The notes beneath the pieces were generated by a model, which worked only from the letters and a program-made list of their open reading frames with translations, was not told where the DNA came from and ran no database searches. A program made the position numbers and the translations under genes. From Actinomycetota bacterium (lineage in GTDB: Bacteria > Actinomycetota > Acidimicrobiia > Spongiisociales > ZC4RG35): a stretch of DNA of 18,252 nucleotides. The DNA lies in NCBI GenBank assembly GCA_027296205.1, contig JAPUJM010000110.1, forward strand, positions 1 to 18,252. The letters run 5' to 3'. Position 1 is the first letter of the stretch; the number at the start of each line of letters is the position of its first letter. This document shows positions 10,259-17,090 of this stretch, piece after piece.

Positions 10259-10431
10259 GTCTTGGATTGCCGGACCATCTCCAGGACTTGAGTGACATCG
10301 ATGTCGACGCCATCACGGTTCCACCACTTCTCTTCACAGTTGTGGCAAAAGAAGAAACGAACCTCGATCTCGTCGTTGAGGATGTGTTCTATCTCGAGAA
10401 CTTCAGTTTGGGAGCACTCGGGGCAGTTCAT
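10255..10431 (-). CDS. Small zinc-ribbon protein
   Basis: A 58-residue protein that I do not recognise as a named family. It begins MNCPEC (C3, C6), and a second pair lies in FFCHNCEEKWW (C29, C32). Together they form a four-cysteine zinc ribbon with a hydrophobic strand between the knuckles, followed by a short C-terminal helix. Such ribbons occur in transcription and RNA-related proteins, but the sequence alone does not fix a role. The ATG at 10431 has only AAGG two bases upstream. Its TGA overlaps the GTG start of the GT-C-like gene by 4 nt (GTGA), so the two are probably translationally coupled. Cys spacing, coding frame and overlap argue that it is real despite its size. Confidence 0.8.
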   Translation of the reverse strand: MNCPECSQTEVLEIEHILNDEIEVRFFFCHNCEEKWWNRDGVDIDVTQVLEMVRQSKT

Positions 10432-10477
10432 GGCCTTATTCAGTCGGCAACCGGGTCATGATAAATCGGGTCCATTC

Positions 10478-10756
10478 TTACAACAACGACTCTTCATCCA
10501 GGAGCCTGCCCACATACCGGCTCCTCCGCTTCCCGTTCTCGGTCCAATAGGCGTACCAGTAGGGACCGTGGGGGCACTTGGTACAACCTCGCTTGCCACA
10601 CCTGACCATCTGCTGACGCATGTTGACATGGGGCTCCGGGCTCGAGTCGATTACCCCACTCCGCTCCAACTGCGCGCGTGTGAGGATCTGGAGACGACGT
10701 AGCCCGTGTTCGTCGAGATCCTTCACTGCGTCGAGAAGATCGCGGTCGAGAGGCAT
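10478..10756 (-). CDS. Small Cys-rich protein with HGPYWY motif (DUF6788-like)
   Basis: A 92-residue protein with a helical N-terminal half and a C-terminal module VRCGKRGCTKCPHGPYWYAYW followed by GKRRSRYVGR. The Cys/His set (C53, C58, C61, H63) could bind zinc. Small bacterial and archaeal proteins with the HGPY-x-GK-YVG signature are common and uncharacterised; I associate the signature with DUF6788, from memory only. I chose ATG 10756, giving MPLDRDLL; an in-frame extension to 10870 adds 38 Arg/Pro-rich residues that overlap the DUF3499 gene and look like a shadow. It lies 14 bases downstream of DUF3499 and 46 bases upstream of the zinc ribbon. Confidence 0.78.
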   Translation of the reverse strand: MPLDRDLLDAVKDLDEHGLRRLQILTRAQLERSGVIDSSPEPHVNMRQQMVRCGKRGCTKCPHGPYWYAYWTENGKRRSRYVGRLLDEESLL

Positions 10757-10770
10757 CAGTGACAGGCCAC

Positions 10771-10992
10771 TTAGGCAACGTGAACCGGGGCGAACAGCCG
10801 GGCGACGGTCCGGCGATCGGTCAAGGTCCAACCGTGGGGCGGCGTCATCCTGTCCGAATGGTCGGCGCACAAGGAGTATCCGTACGGCTGCGGCGGATCA
10901 ACCAGGTCATCGAGCCAGACAGCGCTGTCCCCGTAGTTGAAGGACATGACCGAGTTCGCGAGCGAACCACACCGGGAGCAACTGACTGTCAT
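10771..10992 (-). CDS. DUF3499 family protein
   Basis: The 73-residue product contains CSRCG (C5, C8), then FNYGDSAVWL, and YGYSLCADHSDRMTPPHGW (C42, H45). This is the arrangement of the actinobacterial DUF3499 family: a Cys pair, a short beta sheet with a YxDS-like strand, and a CAEH-type site before P-x-GW. The Cys/His set suggests zinc binding. The function is unknown. In other actinobacteria the gene lies near phosphomannomutase, the isomerase seen here and the fbiA/fbiB genes, which agrees with this locus. I place the start at ATG 10992, just before the first Cys; a TTG at 11028 would add 12 residues. Confidence 0.82.
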   Translation of the reverse strand: MTVSCSRCGSLANSVMSFNYGDSAVWLDDLVDPPQPYGYSLCADHSDRMTPPHGWTLTDRRTVARLFAPVHVA

Positions 10993-11038
10993 AGACGGCA
11001 CGCTAGAAGTCGCCAAATCCCTATTCAAGGACCTAATG

Positions 11039-11052
11039 CACCACTAGTGGTG
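11039..11052. repeat. 14-bp perfect palindrome CACCACTAGTGGTG
   Basis: A perfect palindrome centred on the TAG stop of the thioredoxin-like gene (11044-11046), 46 bases upstream of the preferred DUF3499 start. It consists of CACCACTAG and CTAGTGGTG sharing the central CTAG. The same 9-mers form the arms of the repeat at the comF stop but in the opposite order and with a 9-base spacer. It could be an operator; no terminator-like T-run follows. Confidence 0.75.
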
Positions 11053-11400
11053 GGTCCATGTCTCGTCGGGGAGCCCCGGCCAGAGCACTGCGGACCCATC
11101 CACCGCGACGATCATCGTGGCCGGAACCCCATCCACGCCGAGCTCATGGAACATGGCGGGCTCCTGCTCCCAGTTCAGTTCCTTGTATCCGTCCGGGCCC
11201 AAAGCATCGTCCAGCATGCCTTTCACGTGTCTGCAATCGGGGCACGCATCCGACGTGAAGAGGTAAACGCCTTGGCTCAAACCAGTGACCGCCAAATTGC
11301 GGGGACCACCCTTGGCACGAGAGCGCACCACCAGAGTTGCGGTTCCTGCGACCATCAGGGCCCCCACGACGAGACCGAGTCTCCCCCAGATCTCATCCAT
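11044..11400 (-). CDS. Membrane-anchored thioredoxin-like protein with CPDC motif
   Basis: The 118-residue protein has an N-terminal transmembrane anchor (about 8-25) and a basic stop-transfer stretch RSRAKGG. A thioredoxin-fold domain follows with active-site CPDC (53-56) in VYLFTSDACPDC and a cis-Pro-like VPATMIV (P93). CPDC is unusual compared with CGPC of thioredoxin. With the anchor N-terminal, the topology is either a cytoplasmic or an external redox domain; the basic residues after the helix favour the cytoplasmic side by the positive-inside rule (inference). ATG 11400 overlaps the end of the DUF5719-type gene by 8 nt, pointing to coupled translation. A longer reading from 11451 adds 17 unlikely residues. 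The substrate is unknown. Confidence 0.82.
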   Translation of the reverse strand: MDEIWGRLGLVVGALMVAGTATLVVRSRAKGGPRNLAVTGLSQGVYLFTSDACPDCRHVKGMLDDALGPDGYKELNWEQEPAMFHELGVDGVPATMIVAVDGSAVLWPGLPDETWTHH

Positions 11401-12673
11401 CGAGGATCGGCACTCCCATGGCGGCGATGCCGGCGTTGTCCCTCCTGGCAATCCACATTGCCACGATCGGCCCGCTCGACTCGATCAGATACCCGTCGGC
11501 GGTCTCAAGGCCGATCTCAACGACACCGTCTGCCGGCAGGTCGATGGTGCGCACCAACGATTGCTCCCGAAGTGACCTGACCGAAACGGTGGCCCCGTCG
11601 ATGCCAACACTGAGGATGACGGCACTCGCTTGGCCCCCGACACTGGCACCTGCCCCGGGGAGGAACCAGCGCGTGGCCTCAACAGCACTAGCGGTCGTTA
11701 TGGCAAGACCGGCTTCCGAGTTGATCCAGAGTGTCGGCACGACCGGACCGGTGGAGATGATCCGAACCCCGGCCACCTCCTCCGTGATGGCCGCCAGATC
11801 GAAGCTGATCTGACCCCGAGGACCGAGTGTTCCGGCTTGGTACGCCTCTTCCAGGCCTTCCGGCCCGTAGAAGTCGATCTGGTACTCGACTGCCACGTTG
11901 GATGGCGTCCCGATCAGCAGACGCTTCGATCCTCCACCCTTGGGAATAGGCAGATACCAGTCTTGAGATCCTTCCACGGCTTTCCAAACCGCACTCTCTC
12001 CATCGATACCCTGTCGGCCAACGCCGAGGACCCTTCCCTTGACGGTCTCAATGGCAATCGAAAGGGTCTCGCGGCCCGGGATCAATTCAGCAAAATCGAC
12101 CACGGTCGAGGATCTGGCGGGAACCACCACTGACTCGAATCGATCGTTGGACTCGATTCCGGCTTCCGACTGGACGACCAATTCGACAACTGCCTCACCC
12201 GCGTACGGGTTCATCAGATGAAGTTCGAACGGCTGTCCTCCAATGGTCGACGCGCCGGTGATGAAGGATCTTTGTGTCGGGACCGCAGCGCAGGACTCCG
12301 CAGACATCGACTCCGCTCCCACCACAATCGCTCCTGCTGCGGATGAGGAGACCGGCATCTCGATGAGACCGCCGACGGTGCCTACCGCGGCGACGTTCAC
12401 AATCGGGATGATGGCCGAGCCAGACGCTCCGGTTGGTTGCCCGATGGTTCCGGCCGGCTGCCCACTGGCGAAGAGTGTGAGCCGGGTCGGACCGTCAACG
12501 GTCGAGAGGATCACCACCTCGGTCGTGCGACCACTGCCTTCTTCGATTGCACATATCGAAACCGGAGGATCCTCCACACCCACCGGCGGACCCGGCTCTG
12601 GGGCGTCCGGTGCAGGGATGAGGAACGCTGCCACCCCCAGGGCGAGGACAATGACCAAACTGAGGTACTTCAT
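11393..12673 (-). CDS. Exported DUF5719-type protein
   Basis: The 426-residue protein has an N-terminal hydrophobic segment (about 4-20) acting as signal peptide or anchor, then a Pro-rich linker. The remainder is beta-rich and low in charge, with repeating Val/Gly/Ser strands such as PFELHLMNPYAG, VVVPARSSTVVDF and RWFLPGAG. This matches my recollection of DUF5719, an actinobacterial family encoded next to a large GT2 near fbiA. No lipobox cysteine is present at the expected place. Its role is unknown; an external accessory to the neighbouring glycosyltransferase is a reasonable inference. ATG at 12673 overlaps the stop of the large GT2 by 4 nt (ATGA), and its 3' end overlaps the thioredoxin-like gene by 8 nt. 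Confidence 0.75.
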   Translation of the reverse strand: MKYLSLVIVLALGVAAFLIPAPDAPEPGPPVGVEDPPVSICAIEEGSGRTTEVVILSTVDGPTRLTLFASGQPAGTIGQPTGASGSAIIPIVNVAAVGTVGGLIEMPVSSSAAGAIVVGAESMSAESCAAVPTQRSFITGASTIGGQPFELHLMNPYAGEAVVELVVQSEAGIESNDRFESVVVPARSSTVVDFAELIPGRETLSIAIETVKGRVLGVGRQGIDGESAVWKAVEGSQDWYLPIPKGGGSKRLLIGTPSNVAVEYQIDFYGPEGLEEAYQAGTLGPRGQISFDLAAITEEVAGVRIISTGPVVPTLWINSEAGLAITTASAVEATRWFLPGAGASVGGQASAVILSVGIDGATVSVRSLREQSLVRTIDLPADGVVEIGLETADGYLIESSGPIVAMWIARRDNAGIAAMGVPILDG

Positions 12674-15432
12674 CGTCTTCGCCTCCCAATGAAGAGAAGT
12701 CCCAACGACGAGAGCATGAGAACCGCGGTCGAAGCCGCCAACACGACATTCAGGCCCGCCCCGCGGAAACTGGCCACCCCGTCGACGGCGCTGACGGTGG
12801 CGTGCCAGTCATGGGGGCCGGGCTCCGGACTCCATCCATCGTCCTCGTTGACAGCGAGAGACACCCTCCCCGATCCTGATTCGCCGGCGAAACCGGTCCC
12901 CGATCGAAGCCATATCGATTCGGTTCCCGAGTCCGCCAGTGGAACAGAGACCGGGTTCGCGAAAACTCTCGAATCCGGGTCGAAAGGCACGGGCGCCAGG
13001 TCGAGTTGGGCAATCAGCACTTCATCCAGGCGAAACTTCGGACCCAGGAGGACCAGCCAGTCGACGGCGAAGGGCCCCAGCAGCTCTCCGGGTCGCAACT
13101 CGCCCCCGCCACTGATGCTCTGCAGTGCCCGGTCGAGGTGATCATCGCCAGCGAGTGGGGCCGGGAGCCAGACTTCATCGCTGGTCATACCTTGGCCATC
13201 CACGACTCGATACCAGAAGCCCGGTCCCGGTCTGGCTTCACCAGGGATGTCGCCTCTCTGCGTCGACGCAATGAGAACCCGGCCGGGCCCGGCGTCACCA
13301 GCGAGCGTGGATGCGAACCCGAGCCGCTCGTTGAGGTCACCTCCGGGCAAGCCAAGGCGCCCGTTGCCCAAAGCGCCAATAGACAAGAAGAGAATGGTGA
13401 CCGAGACAACGGCGCCCATGAGTCGTCGGGGGTCCGACGTCACCACATCAAGACCGGCAGCCACGATGAGGGCAGTGCCAAAGGATGCCAGAACGAGCGC
13501 TGCCTCTTCGACCCCCGGGCCACCATATGGCAGACGGACCGCCAGCAAACCGACAAGCCCCAACAGGACACCAAGTGCTCCGAGTCTTCTTGTCGCCGAA
13601 TCAATGAACACCATGGGTACAAAGGCAATCGCAAGCAACACCGGCCACAACTCCACCACTGACAGACCGAGTCTTCGTCCGGAGTCGAGAATCCAAGCAG
13701 GGTCGCCCAGCAGAAACGGAGCCGCCACAACCGCCCCGAGCAGGGCGATCAAAGCGAGACCGAGATTAGAGCTCTTCCCGCCCAGGACCTTCCACGCAAT
13801 CACAGAGAGAAGCGGGACCACGGCGAGCAGCGGCGAGAAGGCAGCCAGCGGTATCCCGAGGAGGGCAGCCCAGCCGATATGACTGAGACGTCCCCTGCCG
13901 ACATCATGGGGATGCACGAACACCGCTCGAACCGCCCAAGGCAAGGATGCCGCCGCAGCCAGCGCCAGCCATGACCCCGAGCCGGCCAGAATCGCTGTGC
14001 CCGGACCAGCAAGAAGCACCAGCCCGGACAGATATCGGCCTGGGCCGCGGTACCCGAGACGCCCCGCCAGGCGTCCCATTCCCACGATGGCCAAGAAGCC
14101 GAAGGCGATGGTCAGCAGCGTGCGAGCGGCGCCCTCGGCTCCAAACCAGAGCCAGGACCAGAGACCGGTGACCCCGATTGAGGGATGGACCGGAGCAGGG
14201 GCGCCCAGACCCGAATCGTTCCAACCGGCGAACCAACGGTCCAGAGAGGTGCTTGCCACTTCGAACGGGAAGCTGGCGCCGACATTGGGGACGCCGATGA
14301 AGAAGAATGAACGCATGGCGAATGCCAGGATCAACACCGCGATCGCGGCTCCCCATATACCTGCGGAGCCCCAGACACGTCTGGTCCCACGGGTGATGGC
14401 CTGATCCTCGTCAAACGCGGAGAGAATGCGTCCGCTCAGCTCCGAACCAACTTCTCGCAGACGAACCGACCCTCGAGCCTGAAATCGGAACAGCTCCTCA
14501 TCGCCCAGCACGCGAACCGGCTTGAACCGTCGTCGAAGACCGATCGTGGAGGGAAGGTGATAGATGTTCCATCCCCACGAAAGGACATAATGAACCGCCG
14601 GCCTCCATCGGAAGAGCAGGAGGCTCAGCACGGAGTCGAGAACCGAGACGATGAAGTCATAGGGAATCAACCAGAGGAGTGTCAGCAGGCTGTATGCCGT
14701 GGTCATAGCCCGCAGACGGCCGGCTTGCTCCCGCCATCCCCGATCACCTTCGTTGCAGCGCCCCTGGTGATAGACCTCCGATGATGGGACACTGATCACC
14801 CGCCCACCAGCCAGACGGGCTCGCTGCGAGAAATCGAGACCGGCCGCTATCGGAGGGAGAAGCTCGTCTAGACCTTTCAGGCCCTGGGAGAGATCACGGC
14901 GGACCAGCATCGACGCCGACCTGACAAATGCGACCTCGCGGACAACGTCGTACTGCTGAAGATCGATTTCCCCTTCGTCGAGCCCACTGTGGGGCTCGCC
15001 GAACACGTCCGTTGAGCCGCCGACCGACTCGAGTTCCTCGCGGGTACCGGCAACGAGGAGCTTGGAGCCACCCAGGGCCGCAGAGGCAAGCTCCACCTCT
15101 GACACCAGCGCCCCCAGCGCATCGGGGCGTGGGCGGGCATCGGAATGGAGGATCCACAGGTAGTCGATGTCGGCTTCGCTACCAGCAATGGCTTCCTCGA
15201 GTGAGTCCACCCGGGTTACGCCTTCAGGTGGTTCCCCGGACTCCAGCCCCACGACCACCACATCCGGCGTGGGGTCATAAACTTGCCTGCTCACCGTGGC
15301 AAGAGCCGTCGTCAGGTCTGCTCCGTCGACAGTTGTCAGGAGGACTCTGACCACGGGCGCGGCGGACTGCGCTTCGGTCGATGGTGATTCCGCCGCTCGC
15401 GGAGTAGGGGCATCGGTCATGCGGGATGCCAT
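12670..15432 (-). CDS. Large GT2 glycosyltransferase fused to a polytopic membrane region
   Basis: From the ATG at 15432 the product is 920 residues. Residues of about 25-240 form a GT2 domain beginning VVRVLLTTVDG, with HSDARPRPDAL (96-106) at the metal/nucleotide site and GLDFSQRARLAGGRV (198-212) in place of the usual ED acceptor motif. Hydrophobic pairs follow (about 245-275), then from about 355 roughly a dozen transmembrane segments, an external C-terminal domain, and a final helix ending in GRRRR. Such fusions occur beside cofD and DUF5719 in actinobacteria and probably assemble an envelope glycan. A TTG at 15459 and an ATG at 15420 are alternative starts; 15432 is preferred for its weak CAGG site. 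It heads the minus-strand cluster and diverges from cofD by 42 bases. Confidence 0.85.
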   Translation of the reverse strand: MASRMTDAPTPRAAESPSTEAQSAAPVVRVLLTTVDGADLTTALATVSRQVYDPTPDVVVVGLESGEPPEGVTRVDSLEEAIAGSEADIDYLWILHSDARPRPDALGALVSEVELASAALGGSKLLVAGTREELESVGGSTDVFGEPHSGLDEGEIDLQQYDVVREVAFVRSASMLVRRDLSQGLKGLDELLPPIAAGLDFSQRARLAGGRVISVPSSEVYHQGRCNEGDRGWREQAGRLRAMTTAYSLLTLLWLIPYDFIVSVLDSVLSLLLFRWRPAVHYVLSWGWNIYHLPSTIGLRRRFKPVRVLGDEELFRFQARGSVRLREVGSELSGRILSAFDEDQAITRGTRRVWGSAGIWGAAIAVLILAFAMRSFFFIGVPNVGASFPFEVASTSLDRWFAGWNDSGLGAPAPVHPSIGVTGLWSWLWFGAEGAARTLLTIAFGFLAIVGMGRLAGRLGYRGPGRYLSGLVLLAGPGTAILAGSGSWLALAAAASLPWAVRAVFVHPHDVGRGRLSHIGWAALLGIPLAAFSPLLAVVPLLSVIAWKVLGGKSSNLGLALIALLGAVVAAPFLLGDPAWILDSGRRLGLSVVELWPVLLAIAFVPMVFIDSATRRLGALGVLLGLVGLLAVRLPYGGPGVEEAALVLASFGTALIVAAGLDVVTSDPRRLMGAVVSVTILFLSIGALGNGRLGLPGGDLNERLGFASTLAGDAGPGRVLIASTQRGDIPGEARPGPGFWYRVVDGQGMTSDEVWLPAPLAGDDHLDRALQSISGGGELRPGELLGPFAVDWLVLLGPKFRLDEVLIAQLDLAPVPFDPDSRVFANPVSVPLADSGTESIWLRSGTGFAGESGSGRVSLAVNEDDGWSPEPGPHDWHATVSAVDGVASFRGAGLNVVLAASTAVLMLSSLGLLFIGRRRR

Positions 15433-15474
15433 TGTGGGCCTGCGGATGACACTGAGCAATATCTGGAAGTTGGA
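15433..15474. promoter_or_regulatory. Short divergent intergenic region between large GT2 and cofD
   Basis: Only 42 bases separate the two diverging starts, so the promoters must overlap each other or extend into the opposing coding regions. I see no convincing -10/-35 pair. GGAAG about 5 nt before the cofD ATG is a plausible ribosome binding site. Confidence 0.35.
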
Positions 15475-16383
15475 ATGAAGGTTGTAGAGCTGTCAGGAGG
15501 AGTGGGCGGTGCCCGCATGGCAAAGGGCCTGGCGGCTGTGCCCACGATCGATCTGACCGTAGTGGTCAATGTTGGCGACGACGAGGACATCCATGGTCTC
15601 CACGTCTCGGCCGACCTGGACACGGTGGTCTACACCCTCGCGGGTGTCGAAGGTCCGGACGGCTGGGGACGCTCTGCCGACACGTTCGTGTTCAATAACG
15701 AGCTGGCCCGTTTCGGGGTGGACAACCGTTTCCGGCTTGGTGATCTCGACCTCGCGTTGAATCTGTTTCGCACCGAGGCGCTTGCCGCCGGTAAGTCTCT
15801 TTCCGCTATCACCGCTGAAATCGCCAACAGCTTTGACATCCGAGCCGACGTGCTGCCGGCCACCGACGACTGGCTCCGGACCGAAGTGAAGGTCGGGCGA
15901 GGCGAATGGATCAGTTTTCAGGAATACTTCGTCTTCAGGGCCAATCAGGACGAGGTCGAAGAGTTGCGATTCACAGGTTCAGAAGCTGCTCACCCTGCGC
16001 CCGGGGTCCTCGACGCCATCGGGGCCGCCGACATCATCGTGATAGCGCCCTCCAACCCGCCACTGTCGATCTGGCCGATCCTGGCCATCGACGAGATACG
16101 ACAGGCCATCACGAGCCATCAGCGGGTGGTGGCAGTCAGCCCCCTTTTTGGAGGAAAGGCCCTCAGGGGGCCGGCCGACAGGGTGATGGCATCGCTGGGA
16201 CTGACCGCCGGCAACGCCGGGGTCATGGAGGCATACGCAGGAGTCATCGACACGCTAGTGGTCGACACTCAGGATGCTGACGATGCCAAGCGGTTGGACG
16301 GCATCGCGGTGATTGTCACGGACACTCGAATCAAGGAAGCCGCCAGGGCACGAGAGCTTGCCGAGGAGATACTGAGCAGATGA
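15475..16383 (+). CDS. cofD: F420 biosynthesis 2-phospho-lactate/PEP transferase CofD (FbiA)
   Basis: CofD/FbiA joins the activated phospholactate- or phosphoenolpyruvate-guanosine intermediate to the deazaflavin Fo, giving F420-0 or dehydro-F420-0. The 302-residue sequence shows the N-terminal GGVGGARMA (8-16), VNVGDDEDIHGLHVSADLDTV (31-51), the later APSNPPLSIWPIL segment, and SPLFGGKALRGPA, all characteristic of the family. Mycobacterial FbiA uses phosphoenolpyruvate; which donor is used here cannot be read from sequence alone. ATG at 15475 is preceded by GGAAG. The stop overlaps the cofE start by 4 nt (ATGA), the usual fbiA-fbiB arrangement. Confidence 0.96.
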   Translation: MKVVELSGGVGGARMAKGLAAVPTIDLTVVVNVGDDEDIHGLHVSADLDTVVYTLAGVEGPDGWGRSADTFVFNNELARFGVDNRFRLGDLDLALNLFRTEALAAGKSLSAITAEIANSFDIRADVLPATDDWLRTEVKVGRGEWISFQEYFVFRANQDEVEELRFTGSEAAHPAPGVLDAIGAADIIVIAPSNPPLSIWPILAIDEIRQAITSHQRVVAVSPLFGGKALRGPADRVMASLGLTAGNAGVMEAYAGVIDTLVVDTQDADDAKRLDGIAVIVTDTRIKEAARARELAEEILSR

Positions 16384-17078
16384 CACTCGAGATACACCCG
16401 CTGGTCGGCATTGGAGTGGTTTCGTCCGGCGACGACGTGGCGTCAGTTTTGACCGGTGCCCTGGAGCTGCTTCAGCCTCACTCCGGTGACGTGATCGTCG
16501 TGACCCACAAGATCGTCTCCAAGGCCGAGGGTGCCGTGCGTGAGATCGTCGGTGATCCCGAAGAGTTCAAGAAGCTCCTCGTCGAGGAACAGGCGAGATC
16601 AATCGTGAGACGTAGAGGCGACCTGATCATCGCCGAGACGAAGCACGGCTTCGTCTGTGCCAACGCCGGCATCGACCGCTCCAACGCCGCGGCCGGCACC
16701 ATGATTCTTCTTCCCGACGACCCGGATCGGTCTGCACATCGGATTCGAGAGAGGCTGGAGAGGAGATTCGGAGTCGAGCTGGCAGTGATTATCTCGGATA
16801 CCTTCGGAAGACCGTGGAGGAGAGGGCTAACCGACGTCGCAATTGGCATTTCGGGACTCATCGCCGTCCTCGACCTCAAAGGGACCAAGGATTGGGTCGG
16901 GCGGGAACTCGACATAACGGAGGTCGCCGTCGCCGATGAGCTCGCTGCGGCCGCCGACCTCGTCATGGGAAAGGCGGAGGGGATTCCTGCCGCATTGGTC
17001 CGGGGCTATGCGGGGCCGCGTGGCGAGGGACGGGCCAGCGACCTGGTGCGGCCGGTGGACGAGGACCTGTTCAGATAG
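16380..17078 (+). CDS. cofE: F420-0:gamma-glutamyl ligase CofE, stand-alone
   Basis: CofE adds L-glutamates through gamma linkages to F420-0 using GTP. The 232-residue protein contains THKIVSKAEG (42-51), ETKHGFVCANAGIDRSN (86-102), LPDDPDRSA (111-119), ISDTFGRPWRRGLTDVAIG (138-156) and MGKAEGIPAALVRGY (196-210), the family signatures in order. It is about the size of archaeal CofE and stops after this domain, whereas mycobacterial FbiB carries an additional FMN-binding nitroreductase-like domain that reduces dehydro-F420-0. That activity, if needed, must be encoded outside the window. The gene overlaps cofD by 4 nt and converges on ugd with 12 bases between the stops. Confidence 0.96.
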   Translation: MTLEIHPLVGIGVVSSGDDVASVLTGALELLQPHSGDVIVVTHKIVSKAEGAVREIVGDPEEFKKLLVEEQARSIVRRRGDLIIAETKHGFVCANAGIDRSNAAAGTMILLPDDPDRSAHRIRERLERRFGVELAVIISDTFGRPWRRGLTDVAIGISGLIAVLDLKGTKDWVGRELDITEVAVADELAAAADLVMGKAEGIPAALVRGYAGPRGEGRASDLVRPVDEDLFR

Positions 17079-17090
17079 GAGCGGGCGAAA

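Noticed and set aside
10436..10459. Seven-codon mini-ORF (MTRLPTE) ending just before the zinc-ribbon ATG
   Set aside because: Too short to support without conservation or ribosome data; no strong ribosome binding site.
16256..16263. CTAGTGGT inside cofD as a further member of the stop-codon motif
   Set aside because: Only eight of nine bases match and it lies mid-gene, so it was not counted.
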